Source: Opisthocomus hoazin (taxonomy: Eukaryota; Chordata; Aves; Opisthocomiformes; Opisthocomidae). Taken from it: 64,000 nucleotides of DNA. The stretch covers positions 40,647,237 through 40,711,236 of the forward strand of contig NC_134420.1 of NCBI RefSeq assembly GCF_030867145.1, given 5' to 3'. A program made the position numbers and the translations under genes. Below, piece after piece: positions 1-17,124 of the stretch. Each line of letters opens with the position of its first letter. Position 1 is the stretch's first letter. The notes beneath the pieces are model-generated. The model saw only the letters and a program-made list of their open reading frames with translations, had not been told where the DNA came from and ran no database searches.

Positions 1-3000
1 GGGAAGCAAAGAATGGAATTACAAGAGAAGCAAGGTGATGAAATGGAGGATAGTGGGAAAGTGATAACAACATAAATACAAGTAAGGGAACCTGATGAAG
101 AGGGGTCATTAGAAACAGTGAAGAAGCGAAAAGATCAATTCCTAGTATGAAACATTCTCATTAGTTCTTAGAAACTGCATTTGACGTGAATTGCCACCGG
201 TAGTTGTGACTCAGAGACCTTACAGAAGGACTTACAGTGGAGAACTAGACTAAATTGACAGGTTACAGCAGTGTGCTAGAAACATCACCTTTGGTAGCAG
301 ATTTGCGTCTGCTTCTGGAAACTGGTCTGGTAGCATTTGTGATGCTAATTTTGAAAAGCAATACATAGGTAGGCTATGAAGTCCTGATCACTTTCTGTAG
401 AACATGACAGCTGCAGAATCTATGGTAAAGAAACAAGAGTGCGGTGAGTTTGGAGGAGACTGGAGTCCATGCAGTGAGACATAAATCAGGGTGAAGAAGT
501 GCCTCTGGCTGCAAATATCTGTGTCTTGCCTTCTTCCTCTCACCGTTCTCCTTTGTCATCTTTAAGTATCTAGGTATGAATCTACATAATTTATGTACTG
601 ATGAAACCTCTGCTAAGGTCCCATGTCATTTCATTACACTTCCTGGGTGACCATTCTGCAAATCTGAGCTTTTGATGGTTGCATATAAGAGGGAAATACA
701 ATTTAAATAAAAATAATCACATATTTCAGTTAACTGGGCAGAATTTAGCCTTAAGCATTGGTGGTTTTTGGAAATATTCCTAATATAAGATATTGTCAAA
801 CTGGGTTTGGTACATCTAGCTATTACCCATTGCCTTTGGAATTGCTATTTATTGCTATGGTACTAGCAGCCAGAGACTCATCAAGTATCAAATGACAATT
901 GTGTGATATTGAGCAAACATATACAAAGGTGTTTTCATGTTCCATCTGTTCTGGTGTTTCGGTCAGGTATGTTTTCTAACTGAAAAAAAAAACAACAGTT
1001 GAAATGAGACTTAGAAATACTGTCAGAAATACGGCTCATCAGCTTTCTAATGTAGGGCAGGTATCTCTCGGAGAGACTGCACAGGACTGGCAACCGAGAT
1101 ACGTGCTGGCAACCGCTGAAGTGTTACGGACGTATTTCTGTCCTCTTGAACTACTACACGTCCCTCAGTGCACAAGACAGCCTGAGGAGCTGAAATTGTA
1201 GCAGGTTCCCTGGGCTGCATTTTGCTTCAGAGCAGCCTGCAGCCTTCACGGTATGAAACGCTAGAGTCCTGCCTTGTCATGCCTGCCATGCCCTGGCTGG
1301 TGAGAGAAGCACAGCACTTCTGGAAGCCAAGACATCCCTCCTGTGCAGGCACAGCGCTTTTGGGATCTCCCGGCACTCGCTGAGCCCCCTCCCCACTGCA
1401 AAGGGGGTGCAATGGGAGGGAGAGTCCCAGCCTTTCTTTGTAAGTGACATGTGGCAAGTAACGATTCCAGAGGGTCAGAGACTCGGAAGCACAAATTCCT
1501 CTCACTGTCACTCACCTCCACTTACACTGCCCGTGCCTAATTCTCTCAGCTTCATGACAAGATGTTTTAGCTGCATCTCTAACTCCCAGTGCCCACCTCA
1601 TTATTCTATCCTTTCAGCGCACGCTTAAGATGTTTGAGGTTAATTATAGACGTGCAGCAGTACATGAGTGAGAGAAAGAGACGCAGAGTGATGATAACAG
1701 CCTGCAGCTATGTGAAGGGTTTGAATGCTGAGAAGATGGAGAATGTATTAGGTATGAAACATGGGCTATTATGAGGGTGAGTGAGACATAAATAAGGAAG
1801 GAAAATACCCAATGAATTCTTTGGAGAAGTTTGCCAGACAGTGTGACTATTAAATTGGGAGAGTCTCCTCTAGCAGAACAGGAGAAAGACTTCTCACTTG
1901 GGAGGTTCAAAACTTGATTGGAAGAGTGTAATAGAGCTTTTCACAGGGAACAACTTCAGGTTGGTGGTGACTGCAGAATTGTCTTTTCTGGCTTCTCTTT
2001 GTATGTCTGCATACACACAGAGACAGATTCTTAGCTACACAGCCGTGGATAACCATGCATGACTCCTTCATGACAGTGATGCATTCATGACAGTGATATT
2101 CATCATATATTATGTGTTTGGCATTCTCATCTCATCAAGACTCCTGCCCATCAGTAAGACTCTGCTGCAATGCTTCTTCTATTTCTAAAGAACATATAGC
2201 TCCAAAGAGCTGTCATGGGACAAAAGAGAACCTGTCAGAGTGGCATTTGCTTCTTATTCTTGAAAAAGAAAAATTTCTTCCAAAGATTACACTGGCCTGA
2301 GGCTTAAGAGAGGTAACATTTGGCTGTGTGCTAGTACAGATTTTATATGTCATCCTCCATTGGATTTAGAAATAGCAGATTTTAGCGTGAGAGGAGAAGT
2401 CATCTGCTCTAAGACCTCCTAGGTCAGGGTATACTGTGCATGCGATGGTTTGGTGTATTACGAAAATTTTATTGTTTTTATTGGAACACATACAGATAAT
2501 AAAAGAATATTCTAAAAGACTGAAAAACAATAGAGAGAGGGCTTGATCCACATATTTTCAATTTCTGAATGCAGTGTTAGCTACTGTAAATAATCTGAAG
2601 TCTGTGGCAATAAGTGTTCTATGCCTTAACATTTTTGAAGAATCGAGGCTTTATTTTTAAGCTAAATGTTTTCTTCATTCAAAAGCTGAATAGCAGTTGT
2701 AAGAATTTCTGGGCATCATAAGATAGCAGTGTGATTTTTTTCCACGTTTTTACCATGCAGAGGCAAGAGCTCATGTTCTGATTTTGGCTGCAGTCACAAC
2801 AGTGTCTTGTTAGTTGAGTAATACATCCAGTTTTGCCGGTGTGCATGTATCATATATATGTTATTTTGCTACCACATTAACATTATGTACACATCGAGGC
2901 TTCATGCTCTTATTTGTTCAGGCTATTTTAGAGTACGTGCAGGTCATGTCCACTGCGGGTCTGTCTGCTCTCCCAATACTCCGTACTGCCGGTGTTTCCT

Positions 3001-5329
3001 TTGTCTCTGAGGTCACACCCAATAGCTAAGTCATGAGAAACGTAGACAGCATGTGGGGACACTGCTCAGTCAGACACTAGAGTATTTTTCCTCTAGATGA
3101 CATTGCATAATGCACTTCAGGAGGTTTTTGCTTCTTTGTTTGCTTGTTTGGTTTATTTGAGGCTGTAATATAACTTTATTGCAGAAAGCAGGATGGTTTT
3201 GGCCAAAGGAATAATTTTAGCTGGGTACTTTTCAAATGGTGATGAGGAATCAGATGCGATTTTGGATATATGTCCATAGTGTGGTGCCCTTTTCATTTGA
3301 CCTTGGAACATATGGGACTGGGGGATTGATGAGCTCTCAAGTGCATCAGGATCCTAGATGTGAGGCCTGCTGGATTAGAAATTTAATATTTGAGGAAAAG
3401 GTAGAGAAAGCCACTATTTGGTTGTAAAGGAAACAAGAAAATACAGACTGTTTTGTATAGATTTTGCAGTGAGAGCTGGCTCTGACTCAGTTTCGGCAGA
3501 GTCTGTCTCTCTGTCTCTAGCCAAAGGGAACGAAGGATGTGACAGGGAGGGTCTGACTGGGAAGGAATTCAATGCAGCTATCAGCAGCGGGCTTCTATGT
3601 AAATACTGTAACACCTCTGAACCAAGGAACAGCTGAGATAACACTGTAAACTAATCTCTAGTGCTGGAGAAGCTGGCCAATCCTTCACATTATATGGTTT
3701 CTGTAGAAAAGATGTGCTAGGGAAATAAAAAGCTGATTTAAATTCTAGATGGCAGCTTACCATGGAGTAAAATACGCTGACTTTTTTAAATTCAAAGCAG
3801 CATACGGTAAAGTATTTTTTCTTTGAAATTATGCTCTGTGCAAGGGTGTATATGCCTATACATCCTTGCATATATATGAATTCTAATACAAATAGGCATC
3901 GCTATGACCAAAATATTTTCAACTCTCTCTGTTACCTGTGCCTAATCAGCTTAGAGAAATATTTGCTCACTTGGGGTCCTTATCCTGCCAGTATGGATTT
4001 TGGTTGATTTTTCATCAATCCCAGGAAAACTAAGAGCCAAAGTTTGTCCAGAGCAAAGGCACTGAAGCACAGTCTTTCCCTGCTTTGGCCTTTTGAGGTC
4101 ACTGTATTTCACAGTCCTACACCTTCCTTTCTTAGGCAGCTAAGGAGAAAAAAAAAAAAAAAGCATAGGTATATATACACACATACATACATGCATGTAT
4201 TTTATATAGATGCATATTTATTTGTATGTACACATATATGAGATATACATATACACGTCTTTATACACAAATAGTGTCTCACCTGAAAGAGTTTGTCTCT
4301 CCTCAAGGCATTTAAAGAAAAGCAGGAGTTATCAATGGCCAAGAAGTTTGTTGCTACATCTGCTTCAGAGTTGTGCTCATAATTGGGCACAACCCCAAGA
4401 TAAACTGGGGTCGAGGTGGAGCTAACCACCTCATTAATTGTGCTAGAAAGGAGGAAACTGATCTCACTATCTCTAATTTCAGAAGAAATTAAAGCCTAAG
4501 AGTCTCGGATGCCCCCTTTGGATGTAGTTCAGAAATGAGGAGTCAGCGATTCCCCATTCTCGCGCTCTTTGTCAGAGCCAAACCACAGTGCAAAGACAGC
4601 TCTTAGACCAACACCCCCCTAAGTCCCCAAGCCACAGGCTGGGCTGCATTCACAAGCTCTTTCCCTCCACCTCACCTAAGATGTATGTAACCATGTGACG
4701 ACTGTCAGCCCTTGTATGGCATCTTATAAACCAGACCCGCGTTTAAGCAGTTGATCCCATTTACTGAGGGTTCCACTCTTGACCTTTACATCCCACCCTT
4801 CCCTTCAGTCCCAAACCTCAATCCTTTTTTTCCGCTGTCATGTCCCACGCAGGTGGAGGTTCGGCAGTTGAGCTGAGCTCCCAAAGGATGCTGTACTTTG
4901 TGTTATCACGCAGTTCCCTTGGGACACACGCTGACAAACTCTGCCTTCACACAGCAGGCCAACCCCACTCAAGGGATGCCTCTCCAGTCATTCTGTTTTT
5001 AACTGGGAAAAAAAAGAAATCCTGAAGATACATGGATTTTCTAGGTTCCATCTCTGGGGCAAATTGTCAATGTGGATGTTTCAACAACTGAGCAGGAAAA
5101 CAACTGTCATGTTACGTTAATACCGTGGCTGGTTTTTGTCCAAGCTATTCCCATCTCTCAGCCTCCGCCCTACATGCATCCCGACGCGTTACTGACCCGA
5201 TGCACATTAAAAGAGTGAAAACGGGGAGTTTGAGCATGTGCCTGTTGAAGTGAACGAGCGGGTCCCCTTTCAGGCTATCGATGTCAGCCCAAAGCGGGGA
5301 GAAGCACCATTTTTGCCACATGGGCTCAC
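1..5329. other. Intergenic DNA upstream of ACTC1, no gene recognised
   Basis: This is AT-rich, low-CpG DNA. The open frames are short (under 100 codons), overlap on both strands and resemble no protein family I know. The only clear structures are a direct repeat of a 14-nt motif at 2067-2080 and 2084-2097, a run of 15 A at 4148-4162, and an alternating TATA/CATA-type stretch next to it. I looked for exons of AQR, the next gene upstream of ACTC1 in human, and saw none. Confidence 0.7.
4148..4280. repeat. Poly-A run followed by TATA/CATA-rich simple sequence
   Basis: A run of 15 A (4148-4162) leads into about 110 bp of alternating TATA, CATA and CACA steps ending near 4275. The poly-A directly before the microsatellite-like tract could be the tail of an old retroinsertion, but I see no recognisable element body beside it. 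Confidence 0.6.
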
Positions 5330-5657
5330 CAGAGTGTAAAAGCGACCGAGCGTGCGCCGCTCCTTCCCGCGGCAGCGCGGGCGGCAGGTGCTCGGCTGCC
5401 GGCGCCCGGGTAACCCCGGGGGCCGTGGGTGAATCGGGGGCTCGACGGGAATTTTTTATTTCCGCTGGAAAAACGAAAAACCGCGGGAGAAAACGCCCGC
5501 GCAGGTGCCCCCGGGCCCTCCGCCGAGCCCCAGCATCCCGAGGTCCGGGACCACCCGGGCCGGGACCCGGCGGGCGTCGACGCCTCGGGGCGGGCGCCGG
5601 GGAGCCGCCTTCCCCCAGCTCCCGGGGAGCGCCGGCCCCGAGGGGCTGCGGGGGGCT

Positions 5658-5667
5658 CCCTATTTGG
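5658..5667 (+). promoter_or_regulatory. CArG box 4 (most distal), CCCTATTTGG
   Basis: One substitution (C at position 3) from the strict CC(A/T)6GG consensus. As I remember it, the mammalian cardiac actin promoter has the same form at this place. Confidence 0.75.
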
Positions 5668-5704
5668 CCATGCGGCGGGCCGGGGGCGCGCTGCCCCGCG
5701 CCTG

Positions 5705-5714
5705 CCTTACATGG
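5705..5714 (+). promoter_or_regulatory. CArG box 3, CCTTACATGG
   Basis: A degenerate CArG box with C at the sixth position. It lies 46 bp upstream of the next box and is probably a weaker, cooperative SRF site. Confidence 0.75.
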
Positions 5715-5750
5715 GCCGGGCGGCCGGGCTGCGGCGGGGCTGGCCGGGCT

Positions 5751-5760
5751 CCATTCATGG
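5751..5760 (+). promoter_or_regulatory. CArG box 2, CCATTCATGG
   Basis: A degenerate CArG box with a central C. It lies 40 bp upstream of the consensus box and continues the regular spacing of the array. Confidence 0.75.
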
Positions 5761-5790
5761 CTGCGCGGCCGCTCAATGGCGCGGAGCCGA

Positions 5791-5800
5791 CCAAATAAGG
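5791..5800 (+). promoter_or_regulatory. CArG box 1 (proximal), CCAAATAAGG
   Basis: A perfect CC(A/T)6GG match about 60 bp upstream of the TATA box and about 90 bp upstream of the predicted start. In cardiac actin genes the CArG box at this place is the main SRF site. Confidence 0.9.
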
Positions 5801-5857
5801 AGAAAGGTGGCTGCCCCGGCCCGCGGCGGCCCCGGCCGGCGCTGCCCCTCGGCGGGG

Positions 5858-5864
5858 TATAAAT
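5858..5864 (+). promoter_or_regulatory. ACTC1: ACTC1 TATA box (TATAAAT)
   Basis: TATAAAT sits in very GC-rich sequence 58 bp downstream of the perfect CArG box and 71 bp before the exon 1 donor. Transcription should start about 25-30 bp downstream, near 5885-5890. Confidence 0.92.
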
Positions 5865-5887
5865 TGGGGCGTCTCCGTCGACCCGGC

Positions 5888-5934
5888 ACCCAGGCTCTCC
5901 TCCGCAGCCCCCCTCCGCCGCCGGTGCTGGTCTG
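5888..5934 (+). other. ACTC1: ACTC1 exon 1 (non-coding 5'UTR)
   Basis: The start is inferred from TATA spacing and could be off by several bases. The end is set by a consensus donor (CTG followed by GTGAGT, intron from 5935). A short untranslated first exon is usual for vertebrate striated-muscle actin genes. Intron 1 runs 5935-6403, and the leader resumes at 6404 after an acceptor CAG, 20 nt before the start codon. Confidence 0.8.
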
Positions 5935-6267
5935 GTGAGTAGCGCGGAGGCGCGCGCAGCTCCCCCGGGCGGGCAGGGAGGGCCGGGCCGGGCGGTGGGT
6001 GCCGGTGGGTACCGGTGGTGCCGGTGCAGCCGCCGCCGTGCCTGCTCCCCTCCCGCCGCAGCGTTCCCCCGCCGGCGGCACGGCCGCCGCCCCCCGCGCA
6101 GCGCCAGCCCCCGCCGCAGCGCTCCGGGCAGCGCCGGTCTCTCTCCGATTTCGAACGCGTTCCCTCCCGCTCCCATCTGCGGCCCGAGGGTGCCACTCGA
6201 AGATGCCCGCATGGGCATCCCGCAAGCCTTTGGCGGGCCCGACTGAAAGCCCTGCCCGCCGGCGTGA

Positions 6268-10950
<4,683 letters not shown>

Positions 10951-11125
10951 GTACTTTTCCCTCAATTTACTTCCCACTCAGGATGACGACAATATGCTTC
11001 TTGGAGTCTTCTGGCAACCCTTCCTGAACTCTTCAATCATTGTACAGTTTGTTTACACACCCCGTGCAATTTATTTGTGCTTCTAATATTTATTGCTTTA
11101 TAAATAAACAAGATCTGGGACTTGC
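10951..11125 (+). other. ACTC1: ACTC1 3'UTR
   Basis: A short 3'UTR of about 175 nt follows the stop codon and ends just after the AATAAA at 11103-11108. The exact cleavage base is inferred. The length is similar to that of other vertebrate cardiac actin transcripts. Confidence 0.8.
11103..11108 (+). terminator. ACTC1: ACTC1 polyadenylation signal AATAAA
   Basis: This is the only canonical AATAAA within 300 nt of the stop codon. A T-rich tract (about 11143-11155) follows as a plausible downstream element. Confidence 0.88.
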
Positions 11126-14100
11126 AACCTACAAATGATTGTCTTTTTTTTAATTATAAGTATTCTTTAGTTAAAAAAATAAGATTAAACACCCTGGGAT
11201 ATGGAAACTCCCATCAAACCTGTCAATGCCTTCACTGCATGCTTGTCCTGCTAACTGATGTAGGCGTATCAGGTCATGGGTTTCTATTAGTAAGAATTTA
11301 TACTTTATAGTTTTCATTGTGGAACTTCAAACAAAAGAAGCATCATATATCAAGACTTACAAAGAAATAGCCTTGAGGGCAGACCCAGTAAGTGGAACAA
11401 ATGGAAAGGAACCTCTCATAGTCAGTCAGTGGGTTTAGAAACATTCCTTCTGTTGCATTTATTATAACCCAAGTATTTTAATACTAATTTACTGAAAGCC
11501 AAAGTTTCTGTAAAAGAATTATGTTAATACATTTAGAATGTGATTTAGAACTAATTAGCTCAATCCTAGAGTCATACAATTGTTTTCTGTGGGCTATAAA
11601 CATTTATGACAAAACATTAATTCAGACTGACAATTTACTCATCTCCCTTTATCTCTTCAAAGCCAGAGATAAAGCAGTGAAGACTTTACTGTACTAATGC
11701 ACAAGAATCAAACTTTCACTGTATAAAATAAACATCCAATCGTTATAATCATGATTATTTTCACATCGTCATTCATATGTCTTAGGAAATTTTTAATCCT
11801 TAGTCTTTGCTATTCTTTGTTACTCTTTGACCCAGATACTACAATCATAAATTGCATACTTTCCATTGGTTTTTGTGCTCCTCACGATAACTTTTTATAA
11901 CTCTGCTTTGTTTTTTTTTTTTACAAAAGTAATATCTAGAAGGTGAAGTACAGAATGATCTGGGAGATTTTCATCGAAACAATGGAACCAGTCAGTATCA
12001 TAGTTTTAACGACATACAGACTGGAGTTTGCCTAAACTTGATTCAGGAAATCAGTTAAAACGTTTACCAAAGCTGTGCATGTAGTTAGTTAGGCATGTGC
12101 TCGGCTGAGAGCCATTACAGGTGTTTGAAAAGATTAGATTTCATGCTAAAATTATACTCAAACACTAATTTAAAAAAAAATTTAAAAGTGATAGCCAGTT
12201 TATACAGTTGCGGGGAAATTTTTTCCGTTCTCCCCACCTCTTCTTTTCTGGAAAGGCATTAAAACTGGCCATTAGATATGATCTGCCGTTAAGAAGAACT
12301 GATTTTACTGGTTGAATGTATAAAGATGTATTTAGTATCTGTCTTGAATTTACTTACCATCTGAAGATATTTTCCAGAGGTGCCATTGTCATTGGCTACT
12401 ACTGGCTTGCAAGCGAACTATTAAAATATTTCTAGACATTTTTGCTTTCAGGCAGAGAAGGTGGAGTTGTTAAATATATAAAAAAATTAAATGTACATAT
12501 GAAATTTTAAAACTTCTTTACAGATTAAACATGAATTTACACATTTTAAACAAACATAATAATGAAATTTTAACATAAATATGAAAATTTAAGCATAAAT
12601 ATGACATACTTATCCTCATATTGCACACAGTATCATTGAAATTCTGCTGTAGATAGGCCTTCTCACAGTATCATACAAATTAATTAACCTGTGAATCTGT
12701 TAAGGCAGAGTCAACAGCTTCCACTGTTTTCAAGGTTTCCAGAGTAAGGAATCACTCTGAAGTTCACACCATGGGGAAATTTTGTATGTTTGGAAAACAT
12801 GGGAACATTTCCAGATTTCTGACCAACACAAATTCAATTATTCAAACTTCAATGGCATTTGCCTATCAAGTTTGCATACTGTTGTTCAGAACCACTGCAC
12901 TTCTCTTGCTTGGTCTTGCTTGCTTATTTGAAAGATTCGGCTGGACAGAAAGGTCGTCTCAGGTATTAGTGTAAATTAATAGGGTGATACTGGACATAAA
13001 TTGCAACTAATTGGAGCTTAAAATGTTAAGCAAGCATGCAAAGGGACATGCTAAGTCCGGCCCAGTGGATGCCTGCCTGACTGGCTCTGACTGACGGGTC
13101 AGGAATGGCAGGCATACAGCTGGCACCACGGTCGCGGCTGTGGTCAGGATTTCGCCCCTGAGCGTGTGGGCATGAGGAGGGAACCGAAGGAAGCCTCTGA
13201 CTGCGTGACTGATGGAAAAATTAGTTCCGCAGACATTCTGGGGTTTGTAAATCACAGTTTATGGAAATGGAGATGAGCAGCAAGGATTGTGCAAAATAGT
13301 GATATGCTTGCATATATGTAGAATATGACTAAAAACTATCAATGCCTTGCCGCTTTTCTCTTCTTCTAGTGCGTTTCCAGATGTATTCAGTTTTAATACA
13401 ATAATCCCATCTTTTGCCATTTAAAAATGTGTATTCATACTCAGTGCAGTGCAAATTTTAATAATTCAGTGGGATGGGAATTATGATAACTATTTACGGA
13501 AGCAAGGCTAGATCTTTTAAATATGGATAATGCACCTGATCAATTTGATTGAGAGGAATTTGAATATTAAGTCACATAAGCTAGGATTCAAAACACCGAT
13601 AAGAGATGCCACTGTGAAAGTTTTTCCTCTGTTTACATTTTATAATAAGTCTTAATTACAGTGGTATACATTTCATAGGGCAAATGAAGATTGTGGAAAG
13701 GGATGCAGAAATTAACTGGAGAGCACCTGTACAACAACCAGTAAACTTCTTGTGGATACTTGCTTGAAAAAGGCAAATTAAAAACCGGCTATATCCAAAC
13801 CTTGCTGTGATCGTCTATGGGGGGTCAACCTACAATCTTCACCTCTGAAACACTTTGGCTGATGAAGGCCTTGATATAAAATGATAGGCTTTTACTCTCT
13901 GTGTTGGCCATCCCCAGGCGCAGAGATAGATGTGGGCATGTGTCACTGAACCTAGTGCCTGAAGGTTCTTCCCTCCCCTCTTCTCCAGCTGCGATTGTTG
14001 CCCCCCTGCTCCAGGCTGTGGTCCCCGCAGGGTAGGAGTGGGAATTACTCACAGTCTTATCTCAGGCCTAACTTCTGGCTGGTTGTGCTACAGAAACTGA

Positions 14101-14450
14101 TTGGAAAAGCAGTATCTTCTCCTACTACGTACCCTACTGCAGTTCAGTAACCCTCCGTAAAGAGAATTTTATAAACTGAAGGAAAAAATTTTCTGGAAGT
14201 TGACCACCAAGAGCCTGCGGAGGCATTTGCAGGGTTTTGAGACTAAAGCATCGCAGCTAGCCTTTGTTCCTCTTGATGATATTGTCTTTTGCAGGAAGGG
14301 AGAAACTTAATGTTTAGCCAAACTGACACATTCAATGCGTGCATTTTGACAAGCAGTGTGGATACATGGCAAAACCTCTGCCTGCCACACTGAAGCGTGT
14401 CCTGTTATTGGACTCTGCAGCTCCTTGTGACTTTGTATGTAAAATGGTGA

Positions 14451-14485
14451 GGAAGTCGTGCTGTGGAAGTCGTGCTGTGGAAGTC
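14451..14485. repeat. 14-bp tandem repeat, 2.5 copies
   Basis: GGAAGTCGTGCTGT occurs twice in exact tandem (14451-14464, 14465-14478), followed by half a copy. It looks like a local slippage duplication. Confidence 0.85.
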
Positions 14486-17086
14486 AGTTTGATGTGATTT
14501 TCAAACTGGGTAAGGGGGCTTTATTGAGTAATAAGGGCTAAAAAGTATTAAGAAATACTAATATAGGTCAGTAAGAGCTGGGACAAAAACTTAAAGACTT
14601 TTCTGGCAGCCAGAACACCACAGCCCAGTATTTCCTCTTTTGACTGAAGGATACTGGGGTTTGGACACTGCTGTCTGACCCACAGATCTTACAGAAAACT
14701 TTCCTCGAAGACTGAGGAGCATCTTGGCACTGAAGGAGTATTGAGGGATAGGATTATGATCAGAACAAAAATCTTGTAACTCTCTATGAAATATGTGTTA
14801 AGAATCCGAAAATCCTATGATTCTTCACAAAGAAATATTGTTTTTGACAGGAAATAAGGAGATATTTCAGAAGTCACTTGTTAGTGCTTCAAGGCTCTTT
14901 AAAAAATAACTGGTAGGAAAGCCATTATAAATTTGATGGAGTTGTCTACTTTGCACTAATCTTCTCTAAAAAGGCTGTTTTAGCTAAAGCTTTAAAAAAG
15001 TCCGCCCGAGGCAATGCACTATTACAAAAATTTTTAGCTTGAATAATTAAATTCTGTACAGTGATAATTTTTTTAATGTAGAATAAGAGGGTTTTATGCT
15101 TAAAAACATTAGGTGACTCTAAGTATATGTGACAGTCAGAGTAATCTACAATAATAACACAATACTACAAAAAAAAACAGAGAAAAACCTCTTCTCTGCT
15201 GGTTGGATAAACTGAATATGAGGCCCAGGCAGAGGAGGTTGTTTTCTTCCAGTAACAGCTGAACTCAGTCTCACCCTGAAGCATTCGGTGATAGAAGCCT
15301 CTGTCATTATCAAGACACAAGAAAAAGAAAAAAAATCTCAAAAATTAAGTGATTAGTAAATCTCACTCATTACACCCAAGAAAGAAGCAATTCAGGCAGT
15401 TAATGTGGCACCTTTGCTTTTTTGTCCTGAGGATGACTAGAATTGCTGAAACTGGCAAACTCAGCACTCAGAAATGTTAATTATCGGACAAATTTTATTA
15501 TGCTGATAGATAATTGAAGGATGGATTTATTTTGTGATGAAGCTGTCCTGTGTGAATAAAGTTGGAGGAAATGGATTTAGTGGGCATTAGCAAAAGTTAA
15601 TATACCTGATGGCAATCTTGTTTTTCATCATAAAGAAATAATTCACATAATACAGTATAACTGAGGTCTACCAAATATAGGGTAGTATGCTCTCTCAGAG
15701 GAGATGAATTATATTTTAGAAATATATTTTAACTGGGTGATATATATATGCAGAGAAAAAAGTGGACGTGGAAGTGCGTGAAGGTTTACTGACATAGATT
15801 TACATAACATCTAAACAGTATAGTAAGTCTGGGAAGGTACCCAATAAATTGCAGGTAGTAAGGCAGTAAGAAGGATCTTATAGAAGAGTTGTGAGTCTCT
15901 AAACCCCTCAGGCTGAGATCACCAGAAAGGGTATGGTCAATGATAATGAGGACTACCGAGCATTCTTTCCAAATGGTGCCAAATGCCTTATGAACTACTT
16001 CGTGGCTTCTGGACATGCTTTTGCAAAAAGACGATGCTCAAAGGGAAATTGAGGAGCTCCTGGGTGTTAGAGAGGGCCTACACCTCCAGTTCTTCTAGAG
16101 AGAGTGGAAATAGGTGGTTGTAGCAGCACAGCAACTCTTGCCACATGTTTCTCCTCTCCCACCGGCTCTCCGTAGCTGGCTGGGTCTGCCTCAGCTGAGA
16201 AGGGAAAGAAAGAAGGTGAAAAATCTAGTCCATTTCCTTCTGGTGAGAAAAGGGTCTGGGAGGCACATATTGCTGGGCCAGTCAGGGTGGAGAGATCTTC
16301 CGCACCATCCAGAAGCACAGGGATTTTACAGTAGCAGCTACCAAGGAAAAAAAGATAAGTTTAGGTAATTTAAGCCATATCCTCATGATTGTGTAACAGA
16401 TGAGTTTTGACACTGAATTTCATACTAATTCTTTATTTTTTGTTTTGATTACATAAATTATAAGCTGTCTCTATTTTATATAAAAAAAGATCAAACCCAA
16501 ATGCAAACAGAATAAGAAATGTTAATCTTAAGCAAGAAAATTGTCCACCTTGGGTCTTTTTTTTAACTAAGTATTTTTGGTTACTAAAAATGTTTTGAAG
16601 TTAACTGTTTGTGTGCGTGTGTGTGTAAAATGCTCTGATTCTCTGATAAGTCAGAAGGGAGAAGAATTCTTGCAGAAACAGAAGTCTCAGCGTATTTTAA
16701 AGACAAACCACTGAAGAAGCTGTAAGGAAAAAGCAATTTACGTTTTTAGCATGAGTTATGTCTTGAATTCAACACCTAAACTGGGAGGTCCTTCCTTGTC
16801 CTTACGTACTGTTTCGTTCATAATTAAAACACTCAACTCACAGCAGATAGCCTGTTCGTATATGTAGAAATGTGATCTGTGAAAAATAAAATCTGTGGTT
16901 TTATTCTTACAAAAGTTTAATGATTTTTTTGATCCATATTTAAAAAGCCATATATGTATTTGCAGGAATGAATATACAGTAGCTGTTCAATATATATTAT
17001 GGCTTACTAAATGTCACAATCCATTGCGAGATACTACAAAATGCCCAGATATACTTTTAAATTGTAAAGTAGTGTATTGTAAAAAC

Positions 17087-17124
17087 CAAAACCTTTAATA
17101 TGTGACAAAACCTTTAATATGTGA
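17087..17124. repeat. 19-bp exact tandem duplication
   Basis: CAAAACCTTTAATATGTGA occurs at 17087-17105 and again at 17106-17124. Both copies are identical, so the duplication is probably recent or conserved. Confidence 0.9.

Larger units (their letters stand above)
5658..5864 (+). promoter_or_regulatory. ACTC1: ACTC1 proximal promoter with four CArG boxes and TATA box
   Basis: Four SRF-binding-type CArG elements lie in order at 5658-5667, 5705-5714, 5751-5760 and 5791-5800, followed by a TATA box at 5858-5864. Only the most TATA-proximal box (CCAAATAAGG) fits CC(A/T)6GG exactly; the other three each carry substitutions in the core. Start-to-start spacing is 47, 46 and 40 bp, close to whole helical turns. 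Clustered CArG boxes are the known hallmark of vertebrate striated-muscle actin promoters, where SRF with cofactors such as myocardin drives cardiac and skeletal expression. GC boxes and two CAGGTG E-boxes (5385-5390, 5502-5507) lie further upstream. Activity in this species is inferred. Confidence 0.9.

Noticed and set aside
2067-2097. Repeated TTCATGACAGTGAT motif
   Set aside because: Two copies with 17-bp period, likely simple slippage; no array or element around it.
1-5000. Possible 3' exons of AQR upstream of ACTC1
   Set aside because: No open frame resembles a helicase or any conserved protein; the gene is probably outside the window.
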